Part shown: piece by piece, positions 52,856 to 61,051 of the stretch | Layout: each line of letters starts with the position of its first letter | Numbering within the stretch: position 1 is the stretch's first letter | NCBI GenBank assembly: GCA_902363335.1 | Contig: CABIZV010000002.1 | Coordinates: forward strand, 248,001-312,000 | Origin: Enterobacteriaceae bacterium | GTDB taxonomy: Bacteria > Pseudomonadota > Gammaproteobacteria > Enterobacterales > Enterobacteriaceae | DNA length: 64,000 nucleotides | Direction of reading: 5' to 3' | The notes under the pieces: model-generated | What the model saw: the letters and a program-made list of their open reading frames with translations, nothing else | Told to the model about the DNA's origin: nothing | Databases searched by the model: none | Translations under genes and position numbers: made by a program

Positions 52856-53285
52856 TAGTGAAATCAGTAAATTCTGAAAGGCATGAAGTTTAGCATCATC
52901 TATTCACATGATCGATAAGTCCATTGAGTTTATGAGGCGATGCTCCCCCAGTAAGGTAAACATTTGTGCGAAACAACTTAGAGCCGGTGAAGATGGTTCA
53001 TCATTTAACGGCAATGCTTTGACGTGGTGAGAATGCAAGCGTAGCACTTATAATTTTTGATGTGGTATTAGGGGGCGTTAGTGTCTGGGGGGGGGGCGTC
53101 ATTTTCTAATTGTGTGATGTTAAATGAAGCTTGGGGGAGATTAATATTGTATTACAGTTATATTATAAAATGACGATGTTGGCCGTGTTGGCACTTGTTA
53201 ATTTTTTTAGAATGGTGATGTATTGAAAGTGATAAGCCCAAAAAATGGGCTTTTGTCTTTTTGAGTATTTAGTTATTTATTATAT
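52856..53285. other. Gene-free AT-rich region upstream of gtrA, with G10 tract and hairpin
   Basis: 430 bp without a credible reading frame. It contains a homopolymer of ten G at 53087-53096 (preceded by GGGGGCG at 53071), one GATC at 52910-52913 and a hairpin AAGCCCA-AAAAA-TGGGCTT (53234-53252) followed on the plus strand by a T-rich stretch. The gtrA promoter must lie here, but I cannot place it. Confidence 0.7.
53234..53262 (+). terminator. Hairpin with T-rich tail downstream of the second acyltransferase
   Basis: AAGCCCA-AAAAA-TGGGCTT then TTGTCTTTTTG. The T-rich side reads on the plus strand although the nearest gene ending here is on the minus strand, so on that strand it would be a weak terminator. 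Confidence 0.5.
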
Positions 53286-54341
53286 CTACGATTTTTCCTT
53301 TTCCAATAATTCATTTGCCTTTATACTCTTTATATAATCCACTGTGAGCGAAATAATTATAGGTAAGGCTATGCCTGTGGCAATGTACAAAAACCAGTAA
53401 TGAGGTGTTGAATAATGATTTAAATAGGATGCATTTTTCATGTTGTACATTCCTAGTTTATAAAAAACAATATCGAGTATAGTAAAAGTTAATAAGTGAT
53501 AGCTCATTATTATTTTGCTTTTCGAGCCAATTAGTGATAATAAATTTAGTTTTTTATCTTGTGATGCTGCTGCATTTGTTATCGCAAGAATTGCGCATAT
53601 CGATAATAACGATGATAATGTATGAAAAATAAATCCCTGTGGGTATTTACTCCATGACATTAGTAAGCCGCCTAAAACTCCGAAATTTTTCATTGTAAAA
53701 ATAATTATTATAGACATTATTGGGATGTATAGGCTTTTCATAGAGAGAAGTGTTTTTTTAAACACAAAACCTATGAGGTAGAACATGGAGCCTACTAGTA
53801 CTTGAGACATTAGATTATATGTTTGGTTGCTCGTTTCAGCATAGAGTGATGCAACATAACACATACCAAGAAAACCAATGAGAATTGCGATCCCAAGAAT
53901 AACCACTTGTTTTTTAATATAAATAATTACTCTGCAAAGTAGACTGGCAAGGGCATATGAAAATAAGAACCAGGCGACCAGGAAGTAACCATTGTTATGA
54001 AAGTTTTTCTCGAATATGTTTTTAAAAGTGTCAGAGATTGTTGATTTGTATATTTCACCAATGGAAATGTTGTAATAACTACTTATTAATAGTGCTATGG
54101 CTGAAATAATTATATATGTATATGCAATATACCATAAGTGTTTTATTGTGATGTTTTTAATGGTTTGTAAGATTGATGTTTCTTTAAAAAGAATTCCGCC
54201 AAGTAAGAAGAATAATGGCATATGGAAAGTGTAAGGTTCAAAAATATAAGGAGGCACAATTCCGTAATGCCCCAGCACTACTGCAATCATTCCTAAACCT
54301 TGAGCATAACGTAAAGATAAAGATTGTCGATTGGTTAACAT
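53286..54341 (-). CDS. Acyltransferase_3 family membrane protein, second of the island
   Basis: 351 residues, about ten membrane helices. N-terminal RYAQGLGMIAVVLGHYG (helix 1 His) and the EPYTFHMPLFFLLGGILF segment fit the acyltransferase_3 family. Strongly AT-rich with many Ile, Lys and Asn codons, quite unlike the flanking backbone, a sign of recent transfer. Same strand as gtrABC but 430 bp upstream and so probably a separate transcript. It shares little sequence with the acyltransferase at 49005, so the two are not recent duplicates. Confidence 0.78.
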   Translation of the reverse strand: MLTNRQSLSLRYAQGLGMIAVVLGHYGIVPPYIFEPYTFHMPLFFLLGGILFKETSILQTIKNITIKHLWYIAYTYIIISAIALLISSYYNISIGEIYKSTISDTFKNIFEKNFHNNGYFLVAWFLFSYALASLLCRVIIYIKKQVVILGIAILIGFLGMCYVASLYAETSNQTYNLMSQVLVGSMFYLIGFVFKKTLLSMKSLYIPIMSIIIIFTMKNFGVLGGLLMSWSKYPQGFIFHTLSSLLSICAILAITNAAASQDKKLNLLSLIGSKSKIIMSYHLLTFTILDIVFYKLGMYNMKNASYLNHYSTPHYWFLYIATGIALPIIISLTVDYIKSIKANELLEKEKS

Positions 54342-54558
54342 ATGAACTTAATGGGAAAATGATTTTTTGAAATTATACTATGAATAAATATAGATATACA
54401 GGACATAAATCACAAGAATGGTATACATTTCCTATAGCTTAACAATATTCGCCTGACACAGGGGGGATTCGTTCAATATCTTACTCCTTAACCACATTGC
54501 GAATCCCCTCACATATTCCCCACCCCCCATTTGTATAAACCCCAAAACACCAATTACA

Positions 54559-54574
54559 CTGTATAAAAACACAG
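54559..54574. promoter_or_regulatory. LexA (SOS) box upstream of the gyrI-like gene
   Basis: CTGT-N8-ACAG (CTGTATAAAAACACAG), 18 bp before the ATG. It fits the LexA consensus core and the known SOS control of sbmC in E. coli. Confidence 0.75.
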
Positions 54575-54592
54575 CGTCAATGCGGAGGCAGT

Positions 54593-55063
54593 ATGAACTA
54601 CGAGATCAAAAACATCGAGCCAAGAAAAATCGCCGGTTTTCATATGGTTGGCCCGTGGGAGCAGACGGTTAAGCAAGGCTTTGAACAGCTGATGTTGTGG
54701 GTCGACGGCAAGCAGATCCCCGCCCAGGAGTGGATTGCTGTTTACTACGATAATCCTGATGAAGTTCCGGCGGAAAAACTACGCTGTGATACGGTTGTTT
54801 CCGTGGCTGATGATTTTGTGGTGCCGGAAAACAGTGAAGGCGTCATGACGGCGGCAGTGGCCGGTGGGTTATACGCCGTGGCGCGTGCTCGGGTCGAAAA
54901 TCATGATTTTGCGACGCCCTGGTATCAGTTCTTTGATAGCGTGCTGAAGGATGAAAAGCATCAAATTGCCGACAAACCCTGCTTTGAGATTTACCACAAC
55001 AACGGGGCGCAGGACGGCTATTGGGATATCGAAATGTACGTCGCGGTAGCGCCTAAGCAGTAA
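54593..55063 (+). CDS. SbmC/GyrI-type DNA gyrase inhibitor
   Basis: 156 residues (E. coli SbmC 157). The GyrI-like small-molecule-binding fold runs over the whole length and follows SbmC closely (MNYEIKNIEPRKIAGFHMVGPWEQTVKQGFEQL, AVYYDNPDEVPAEKLRCDTVV, NNGAQDGYWDIEMYVAV). SbmC protects gyrase from microcin B17 and some other poisons. A LexA box and ribosome site GGAGG precede it. In E. coli sbmC sits beside dacD in another part of the chromosome, so this is either a relocated sbmC or a second copy. Likely terminator: GCCAGAG...CTCTGGC at 55071-55096. Confidence 0.88.
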   Translation: MNYEIKNIEPRKIAGFHMVGPWEQTVKQGFEQLMLWVDGKQIPAQEWIAVYYDNPDEVPAEKLRCDTVVSVADDFVVPENSEGVMTAAVAGGLYAVARARVENHDFATPWYQFFDSVLKDEKHQIADKPCFEIYHNNGAQDGYWDIEMYVAVAPKQ

Positions 55064-55116
55064 GGAAAATGCCAGAGCGCGAAACCGACTCTGGCGTTAT
55101 CTATAACGGTGGCTAA

Positions 55117-56427
55117 TTAATGCAGCGCCTGGGCTATCGCGCTAAACATCAGCGAAGCTTCAAGCGGCTGCGCGTTGAACGATGGCTCAGCCTGTGGCCA
55201 GGTTGACCACTGCACGATAACCAGGTTTTCCGCGCGGTTAACCATAATCATCTGGCCAAAAATGCCCAATGCCCACATGGAGTCTTTAAGCGAGTCTTGC
55301 GGGAGCGGGACAACGCCTTTTGCCGTGGCGGGTACTTCGTTATTCCACCACTGGTAGCCATAAATCCCTCGTGGATGACCGGCTGAGACCGAGTTTTTTG
55401 CGGTAGTCCAATCTGCGGATTGCGCTATCCAGTTTTTTGCCAGTACCTGAGTACCATCGGGCAGACGGCCATCGTTTAATACAAACTCGCCAAAGCGGCC
55501 CCAGTCTTCCAGCGTAGCGTTAAAGCCGTGTGCGCCAACGTCATGTTTATCTTTGCTGTAGGAATGCCAGACGCCGTCATTGGCCATGCCATAAGGTTTC
55601 CAGAGCGTTTTTTCCAGATAATGGGCCAGCGGCATGCCGGTTGCGCGTTCGAGAACATCACCCAATAACCAGGCGCCGCCCGAGGAGTACGACCACACCT
55701 CTCCGGCAGGGTGTGCGCTTTTGAGTCCCGAAACCAGTTTACGCACGCAGTCGTAAGTCCCTGGATGCGCTTCACACTGGGTCAATTTGGCGAAATCAGA
55801 CTGCGGATTGGTATAATCCTCGTTCCACGCCACGCCGGAGGTATGCTGGATAAGCTGCTTCAACGTTACCCCTTCCCAGGCTGTACCTTTGAGATCGGGC
55901 TCATATTGAGTCACCAAATCGTCCATAGAGTGAATTTTGCCTTCCTTGACCGCCGCGCCCACCAGAACGGAAACGACCGCTTTCCCCACCGAGCGCGACG
56001 TCCATAGCGTCGTATCGGTATTGCCTTGCGCCAGATATTTCCACGCCACTTTGCCGTTTTTGAGCACCAGCATACCGCTGACATTCTGCCGTTTGACGTA
56101 GTCCTGCAGGTTAAACTGCTGACCGTTAATCTGATACGTCGCCTGCGTCAGCGGCTTTTCGGCGCTAAGGAGGGGAGTGGATTGCCCATGGCGGAAAACA
56201 TCACCTTGATAGTTGCGATAATCGTTACGAAAACCGATCACGCGATCGGCCTGACTCCAGGTCAGCATTTTCTGGGTATCGGGCAGCTGCTTATCAAAAG
56301 GCGCGGGGCAATGGGTTAATTCAGTGCCTTCACAGGCGGCCATGGCGGCGGGGGAAAGCAGCGCGCCAGCGATAAGGCTTGCCAGGATGCATGACGTTGC
56401 GGTTAACGATTTTTGTTTATTATTCAT
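55117..56427 (-). CDS. Periplasmic serine hydrolase, class C beta-lactamase / DD-peptidase fold
   Basis: 436 residues. Signal peptide ending ...LLSPAAMA (about residue 30). The SxxK motif is in LWTSRSVGKAV, the Tyr-x-Ser motif in EVWSYSSGGAWLLGDVLERATG, and a GxxYG/GYQWW segment lies near the C-terminus. Family members (beta-lactamase-related, PF00144) include esterases, 6-aminohexanoate-dimer hydrolase-like enzymes and peptidases; the substrate here is not known, and it is not a recognised resistance enzyme. Divergent from a LysR gene, which may control it. Confidence 0.85.
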   Translation of the reverse strand: MNNKQKSLTATSCILASLIAGALLSPAAMAACEGTELTHCPAPFDKQLPDTQKMLTWSQADRVIGFRNDYRNYQGDVFRHGQSTPLLSAEKPLTQATYQINGQQFNLQDYVKRQNVSGMLVLKNGKVAWKYLAQGNTDTTLWTSRSVGKAVVSVLVGAAVKEGKIHSMDDLVTQYEPDLKGTAWEGVTLKQLIQHTSGVAWNEDYTNPQSDFAKLTQCEAHPGTYDCVRKLVSGLKSAHPAGEVWSYSSGGAWLLGDVLERATGMPLAHYLEKTLWKPYGMANDGVWHSYSKDKHDVGAHGFNATLEDWGRFGEFVLNDGRLPDGTQVLAKNWIAQSADWTTAKNSVSAGHPRGIYGYQWWNNEVPATAKGVVPLPQDSLKDSMWALGIFGQMIMVNRAENLVIVQWSTWPQAEPSFNAQPLEASLMFSAIAQALH

Positions 56428-56528
56428 CGTATTCTCGTTCGAAGTTTATAGAAGTAGACACCGTAGCCCGGGACGATCGCGGGATAGGTGCAGTATAAAA
56501 ATCGACGACCTATAATAAAAAACGCGTA

Positions 56529-57461
56529 ATGGGGGAAAAACCCCCACATCAAACCCGGGAGTGCGTTTTGCCATCTTTGTCCTATTCGTTTGCACAACTT
56601 GAAGCCTTTACCGCCGTGGCGGCGCACGGGAGCCTGGTGAAAGCGGCCGCCAAACTCGGTAAGGATCGAACGACGCTACGCGATCTTATCGATTTGCTGG
56701 AAGATGGCCTGGGTTATGCGCTGTTTGTCCGTGAGGGAAAAACGCTGCAACTGACGCCGGAAGGCGACTTACTTCAGCGACAGGCGCAATTGCTGATGCG
56801 TCAGGCCCGGGCATTCGAGCAGTTTGCCTGCCAGGTGCCGTCAACCGAAACACAGGCGCTAAGCGTGGTGTACGACGCTTTTACCCCGCGAAAATTTATC
56901 CACGGCCTGATTGCCGTTATGGCAAAACGACAGGTTCGACTCAGCCTCACCTGCATGCCGCGTGAAGCGGGGGAGCGGGCGCTGGCCGCCGGGCAGGCCG
57001 ATCTGGGATTTTACCAGGCCAATAATCGCAGCATCGGCACTGAAATGGAGTGGCGGGCCATCGGCACGCTCGAGATGGATTTTTACGCCTCGCAGACGTT
57101 ATTTGCGCAGGTTGCCATGCCGTGTTCGCTGCTCGACTTGTCCTTAACGCCGCAGGTCGTCATGCATTCGGCCTCTGATATTCCGGTTTCACAACGCTTA
57201 CAAATTGCGGGAAGCATTATTTTCACCAATGAACTGGAGATGCTACGCGGCTTGATTGAATCGGGCTGCGGATGGGGTTTTTTGCCCACGCATTTTCAGG
57301 CGGCGCGCTGGGACAACGTCTCAGCTATTCCGGTGGCGGTGGGCAATGAGGGGATAAGCCAGACGATGGTCACCCTCTGGCGCCCGGGTCACGATAAGCG
57401 TCGAATCATTGATGAGGTGCTGACGCAAATTCCGGCGCTGTGGAAAAGCGCCGGGATTTAA
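56529..57461 (+). CDS. LysR-family transcriptional regulator
   Basis: Up to 310 residues. N-terminal winged helix (SFAQLEAFTAVAAHGSLVKAAAKLGKDRTTLRDLIDLLEDGLGYALFVREGKTLQLTPEGD). The recognition helix is atypical (KDRTTLRDLI instead of SQPAVSRQI). The effector domain is normal in length. The ATG at 56529 has no good ribosome site; a TTG at 56568 after CGGGAG is an alternative. Divergent from the serine hydrolase across 101 bp, the usual layout for a LysR regulator and its target; ends 6 bp from the convergent EamA gene. Confidence 0.85.
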   Translation: MGEKPPHQTRECVLPSLSYSFAQLEAFTAVAAHGSLVKAAAKLGKDRTTLRDLIDLLEDGLGYALFVREGKTLQLTPEGDLLQRQAQLLMRQARAFEQFACQVPSTETQALSVVYDAFTPRKFIHGLIAVMAKRQVRLSLTCMPREAGERALAAGQADLGFYQANNRSIGTEMEWRAIGTLEMDFYASQTLFAQVAMPCSLLDLSLTPQVVMHSASDIPVSQRLQIAGSIIFTNELEMLRGLIESGCGWGFLPTHFQAARWDNVSAIPVAVGNEGISQTMVTLWRPGHDKRRIIDEVLTQIPALWKSAGI

Positions 57462-57467
57462 CACTAT

Positions 57468-58319
57468 TTATTGATGAGTGGATAAAGACGATGCTCGTCT
57501 TTTATCCGCCACGATAACCAGGCCAATCCCGGAAAGAGTAATAACAATAGCCAGCAGCATCCGCCCGTCAATCGCTTCACCCATCAGCAGCAATCCGCCC
57601 ATCGCCGCCAGACAGGGCACGCTAAGCTGCAGCGTGCTGGCGGTAGTGGGAGAGAGTTTTGGCAACAGTGAATACCACAACAGGTAGGCCGAGCCGGACA
57701 TCAGCGCCCCGGAGATGATCGCCAGCAGCACGCCGAAAAGATCGCCACGAATCGGCATATCGCTCACGGCAAAAACCACCAGCGCGATGGGAATCGCGAG
57801 CATAAAGTTTCCCGCCGTGGCGGCAGCGGGATCGCGCACCCTTTTGCCGGTGATGCAGTACACCGCCCAGGCCGCCCCGGAGAGCATCATTAACAGCGAT
57901 GCCTTGCCCGAAGGATGACCGACTCCCGGCAACAGCAGCAGCGCCAATCCGCCCATTGCCGCCAGCATCCCGGTACTTTTTAGCCACGTCAGCCGTTCGC
58001 CCCGCAGCAATCCCCAAAACGTCATGACCACTTGCACGGTGCCGAACAGCAATAACGCGCCCGCCGCGGTGGTTAACGACATGTATGCCAGTGAAAAAGC
58101 AAACACATACAGCGCCAGAAGCGCGGCATTGAGCATATTGTACTCGGGTTTTTTTCTGATTCCCGGCAGTTGCAGCAGTAAAAATAACGCTACGCCGCCG
58201 CTCAGCAAGCGAAGGCTGCCAAAGGTGACCGCGTCCATGTGCAGCATTTTCAGCGCCAGTCGACAAAGCAGGGAGTTGGCGGCAAAGGCGGTCATAGCGA
58301 GAATTATTTTTACCAACAC
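57468..58319 (-). CDS. EamA/DMT-family transporter
   Basis: 283 residues with ten hydrophobic helices in two EamA repeats (about 1-130 and 140-270). DMT exporters of this family move amino acids or metabolites outward; nothing here fixes the substrate. Starts MLVKIILAMTAFAANSLLCRLAL. Its upstream side faces the TonB receptor gene across 295 bp, and the two are divergent. Confidence 0.87.
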   Translation of the reverse strand: MLVKIILAMTAFAANSLLCRLALKMLHMDAVTFGSLRLLSGGVALFLLLQLPGIRKKPEYNMLNAALLALYVFAFSLAYMSLTTAAGALLLFGTVQVVMTFWGLLRGERLTWLKSTGMLAAMGGLALLLLPGVGHPSGKASLLMMLSGAAWAVYCITGKRVRDPAAATAGNFMLAIPIALVVFAVSDMPIRGDLFGVLLAIISGALMSGSAYLLWYSLLPKLSPTTASTLQLSVPCLAAMGGLLLMGEAIDGRMLLAIVITLSGIGLVIVADKRRASSLSTHQ

Positions 58320-58457
58320 AGGGCGTTCCTTCTTACGGTAGTCGGCAAATTATGCCGTAAGCCGCGCGACGTTGCGCCATGGTTTTGTGCGCCGATGCGT
58401 CAGGATGACATGCGGTGAGATTCCATTGATACGCCTCGTTACGCTTGATTGTGTAAC

Positions 58458-58476
58458 GATAATGAGTATAGTTCTC
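58458..58476. promoter_or_regulatory. Candidate Fur box upstream of the TonB-dependent receptor
   Basis: GATAATGAGTATAGTTCTC matches 14 of 19 positions of the Fur consensus GATAATGATAATCATTATC. It is 138 bp before the receptor ATG, in the 58320-58614 gap shared with the divergent EamA gene. Iron control is inferred. Confidence 0.6.
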
Positions 58477-58614
58477 ACTCTCTTTTTTATTCATTGATGC
58501 GGTACGGCTGGCTCAGGCGTCGTTGAGGAATTTCACAGGGGATTCTCAGGCGTAAGTGGCGACCACCTGCTGGTACTTCAGATGAATTTTTATTGATACC
58601 TCAGGGATCCTCTT

Positions 58615-60798
58615 ATGAAAACCAAACTGTCTGTGCTCGCACTGGCGATAAGCGCGGGTGTTCCTGCCGCTCATGCCGCTACAGAAAGCGCAACCACAAA
58701 GAATAATCAGGCTGAAACCATGGTGGTGCAGGGCGTTGATAGCAGTAGCTTCATCCCCGGTGGCGACCAGTTGGTTCCTGCCTACCTCGATGGGCAAATC
58801 GCTCACGGTGGACGTCTAGGGATGCTCGGCGAGCAGAAATCCATGGATGTCCCATTCAACGTCATCGGTTACACCTCGAAGCTGGTACAGGATCAGCAGG
58901 CAAAAACCATCGCTGATGTGGTCAAGAACGATGCCGGTGTGCAGGCCGTTCAGGGTTACGGTAACTTTGCCGAAACCTATCGTATTCGCGGTTTCAAGCT
59001 TGATGGTGATGACATGACGATGGGCGGCCTGGCGGGCGTCGTGCCGCGTCAGGTGGTCGATACCCAGATGCTCGAACGTATCGAAGTGTTTAAAGGGGCC
59101 AATGCGCTGGTGAACGGCGCGGCAAGCTCCGGCGTCGGTGGGATGATAAACCTTGAGCCGAAACGCGCCGAAGATATCCCCACTACCCGTATCGGCGTCG
59201 ATTACACCGGTAACTCTCAGGTTGGCGGCGCGCTGGACGTTGGCCGTCGTTTTGGCGATGACAATCAGTGGGGCGCCCGCGTCAACGTACTGCATCGCGA
59301 AGGCGAAGCGCGCGTTGATAACGATAACCGTCGTACCACGCTGGCCTCTTTAGGGCTGGATTACCGCGGCGATCGTTTCCGCTCCTCGTTTGATTTTGGC
59401 TACCAGAAAAAAACCTTCCACGGCGGTGAGATGGGCATCGGCTTTGCCGCCATTAACGCCATCCCGGACGTGCCGAGCAACACTAAAAACACCGGCCAGA
59501 AGTGGGGCTACAGCGATATTGAAAACGAATTCGGTATGGCAAAAGCAGAATACGATCTGACCGATAACTGGACGACTTACCTCGGGCTTGGCGCACAGCA
59601 TGCGCACGAAGAGGGGATTTATGCCACGCCGAAACTGACCAATGTCAACGGCGATGCCACCGTCGGGCGTCTGGATACCAACCGCCTTATCGACAGCTTC
59701 AGCGGGATGGGCGGCCTGCGCGGCAATTTCGACACCGGCGCCGTGTCCCACAAAGTGAACATTGGCTACTCGGCGAAGATCACCCGCGACGCCACGGCCT
59801 GGCGTATGTCGAACAGCAAAACCAACCCGACCACCAACATCTACGACAATCAGGGCGTAGAGAAGCCGGATTACACCTTAACCGGCGGCAATTATCACGA
59901 CCCGCTGACCACCGCGCGTAATCGCACACAAGGCTGGCTATTCAGCGACACGCTGGGCTTCTTTGACGACAGCCTGCTGTTTACCGCCGCGGCGCGCAAC
60001 CAGAAAGTGGTTATCCGTAACTACAATAACAACACCGGTCTGGAAACCACCACCTCGAGCTTTACCGAAAGCCGCTGGATGCCAACCTTTGGTCTGGTCT
60101 ACAAACCGTGGGAAACCGTTTCTCTGTACGCCAACCATACGGAAGCGCTGCAACCGGGCGGCAATGCGCCAAGTACGGCGAAAAACTTTGGTCAGAGTAT
60201 CGGCATCGCGCACTCGAAGCAGGATGAAGTGGGGGTGAAAATTGATTACGAACGCGTCGGTGGCTCGCTGGCGTTGTTCCAGATTAAAAAACCGTCCGGC
60301 GTGCTCGATAGCGACGGCTACTACGGCATGGACGGTGAACAGCGCAACCGTGGCGTGGAGCTCAACGTCTTTGGTGAACCGGTTCTCGGCCTGCGTCTGA
60401 ACGGCAGCACCCTGTGGATTGACCCGGAAATGACCAAAACCAAAGGCGGTCTCAACGACGGTAACGATGCGATTGGCGTCTCCCGCTTCTACGCGGTACT
60501 GGGCGCTGAGTACGATATCAAGCCAGTTGATGGCCTGACAGCCACCGCGCGCGTTAACCATACCGGCTCTCAGTACGCTGACTCTGCCAACACCAAAAAA
60601 CTCGATAGCTATACCACGCTGGATTTAGGCGTGCGTTATCGAATGCACCTGAATCAGGATCAGAACGATCTGGTATGGCGCGCCGGTATCACCAACGTAA
60701 CCAACGAGAAATACTGGTCAGGCGTTGATGACCTCGGCGTCTATCTGTACCAGGGAGAGGCGCGTACGCTAAAAGTTTCCGTCAGCTACGACTTCTAA
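58615..60798 (+). CDS. TonB-dependent siderophore receptor
   Basis: 727 residues. Signal peptide 1-21 (...VPAAHA), TonB box ETMVV (34-38), plug domain (about 60-190, with QTIADVV-like KTIADVVKNDAGVQAVQGYGNFAETYRIRGF) and a 22-strand barrel ending ...VSVSYDF with C-terminal Phe. The layout is that of hydroxamate/catecholate receptors of the FhuE/FoxA class; the siderophore cannot be named from sequence. No biosynthesis or ABC genes are adjacent, so it may pirate a foreign siderophore. Possible Fur box upstream. Confidence 0.9.
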   Translation: MKTKLSVLALAISAGVPAAHAATESATTKNNQAETMVVQGVDSSSFIPGGDQLVPAYLDGQIAHGGRLGMLGEQKSMDVPFNVIGYTSKLVQDQQAKTIADVVKNDAGVQAVQGYGNFAETYRIRGFKLDGDDMTMGGLAGVVPRQVVDTQMLERIEVFKGANALVNGAASSGVGGMINLEPKRAEDIPTTRIGVDYTGNSQVGGALDVGRRFGDDNQWGARVNVLHREGEARVDNDNRRTTLASLGLDYRGDRFRSSFDFGYQKKTFHGGEMGIGFAAINAIPDVPSNTKNTGQKWGYSDIENEFGMAKAEYDLTDNWTTYLGLGAQHAHEEGIYATPKLTNVNGDATVGRLDTNRLIDSFSGMGGLRGNFDTGAVSHKVNIGYSAKITRDATAWRMSNSKTNPTTNIYDNQGVEKPDYTLTGGNYHDPLTTARNRTQGWLFSDTLGFFDDSLLFTAAARNQKVVIRNYNNNTGLETTTSSFTESRWMPTFGLVYKPWETVSLYANHTEALQPGGNAPSTAKNFGQSIGIAHSKQDEVGVKIDYERVGGSLALFQIKKPSGVLDSDGYYGMDGEQRNRGVELNVFGEPVLGLRLNGSTLWIDPEMTKTKGGLNDGNDAIGVSRFYAVLGAEYDIKPVDGLTATARVNHTGSQYADSANTKKLDSYTTLDLGVRYRMHLNQDQNDLVWRAGITNVTNEKYWSGVDDLGVYLYQGEARTLKVSVSYDF

Positions 60799-60851
60799 AA
60801 GCGCCTTGATAACGTGAATGTCCCGACACTCGCTATCATGATGCTCACACC

Positions 60852-60931
60852 GTAGGCCGGATAAGGCGTTTACGCCGCCATCCGGCAATCTGCCACACAC
60901 AGCCGGATGGCGCGCAGCTTATCCGGCCTAC
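60852..60931. repeat. BIME (GCCGGAT type) between receptor and pheP
   Basis: GTAGGCCGGATAAGGCGTTTACGCCGCCATCCGGCA and the inverted AGCCGGATGGCGCGCAGCTTATCCGGCCTAC. Confidence 0.88.
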
Positions 60932-61051
60932 CATCCTTATCTTATGCAATCCGTGGTACTTACCTCAGGGCTCTGGGTACCGATAGCCTTGCGACAAGTC
61001 GCGCTAAGTGTTAAAAGGTGCCCCTTCATATCAAAGCTACAGGGGTTAGAC

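Noticed and set aside
52856..53000. Dam/OxyR phase-variation switch upstream of gtrA, as in Salmonella gtr operons
   Set aside because: Only one GATC (52910) is present and the paired OxyR half-sites with internal GATC are not seen.
54342..54592. Second copy of the argU 3' end as a right attachment site
   Set aside because: I looked for the T-arm and acceptor sequence of argU near the right end of the island and found no match; no integrase is present either.
60944..61051. 36-codon N-terminal extension of PheP
   Set aside because: The upstream ATG lies 13 bp after a REP element, has no ribosome site, and known PheP proteins begin at the GTG at 61052.
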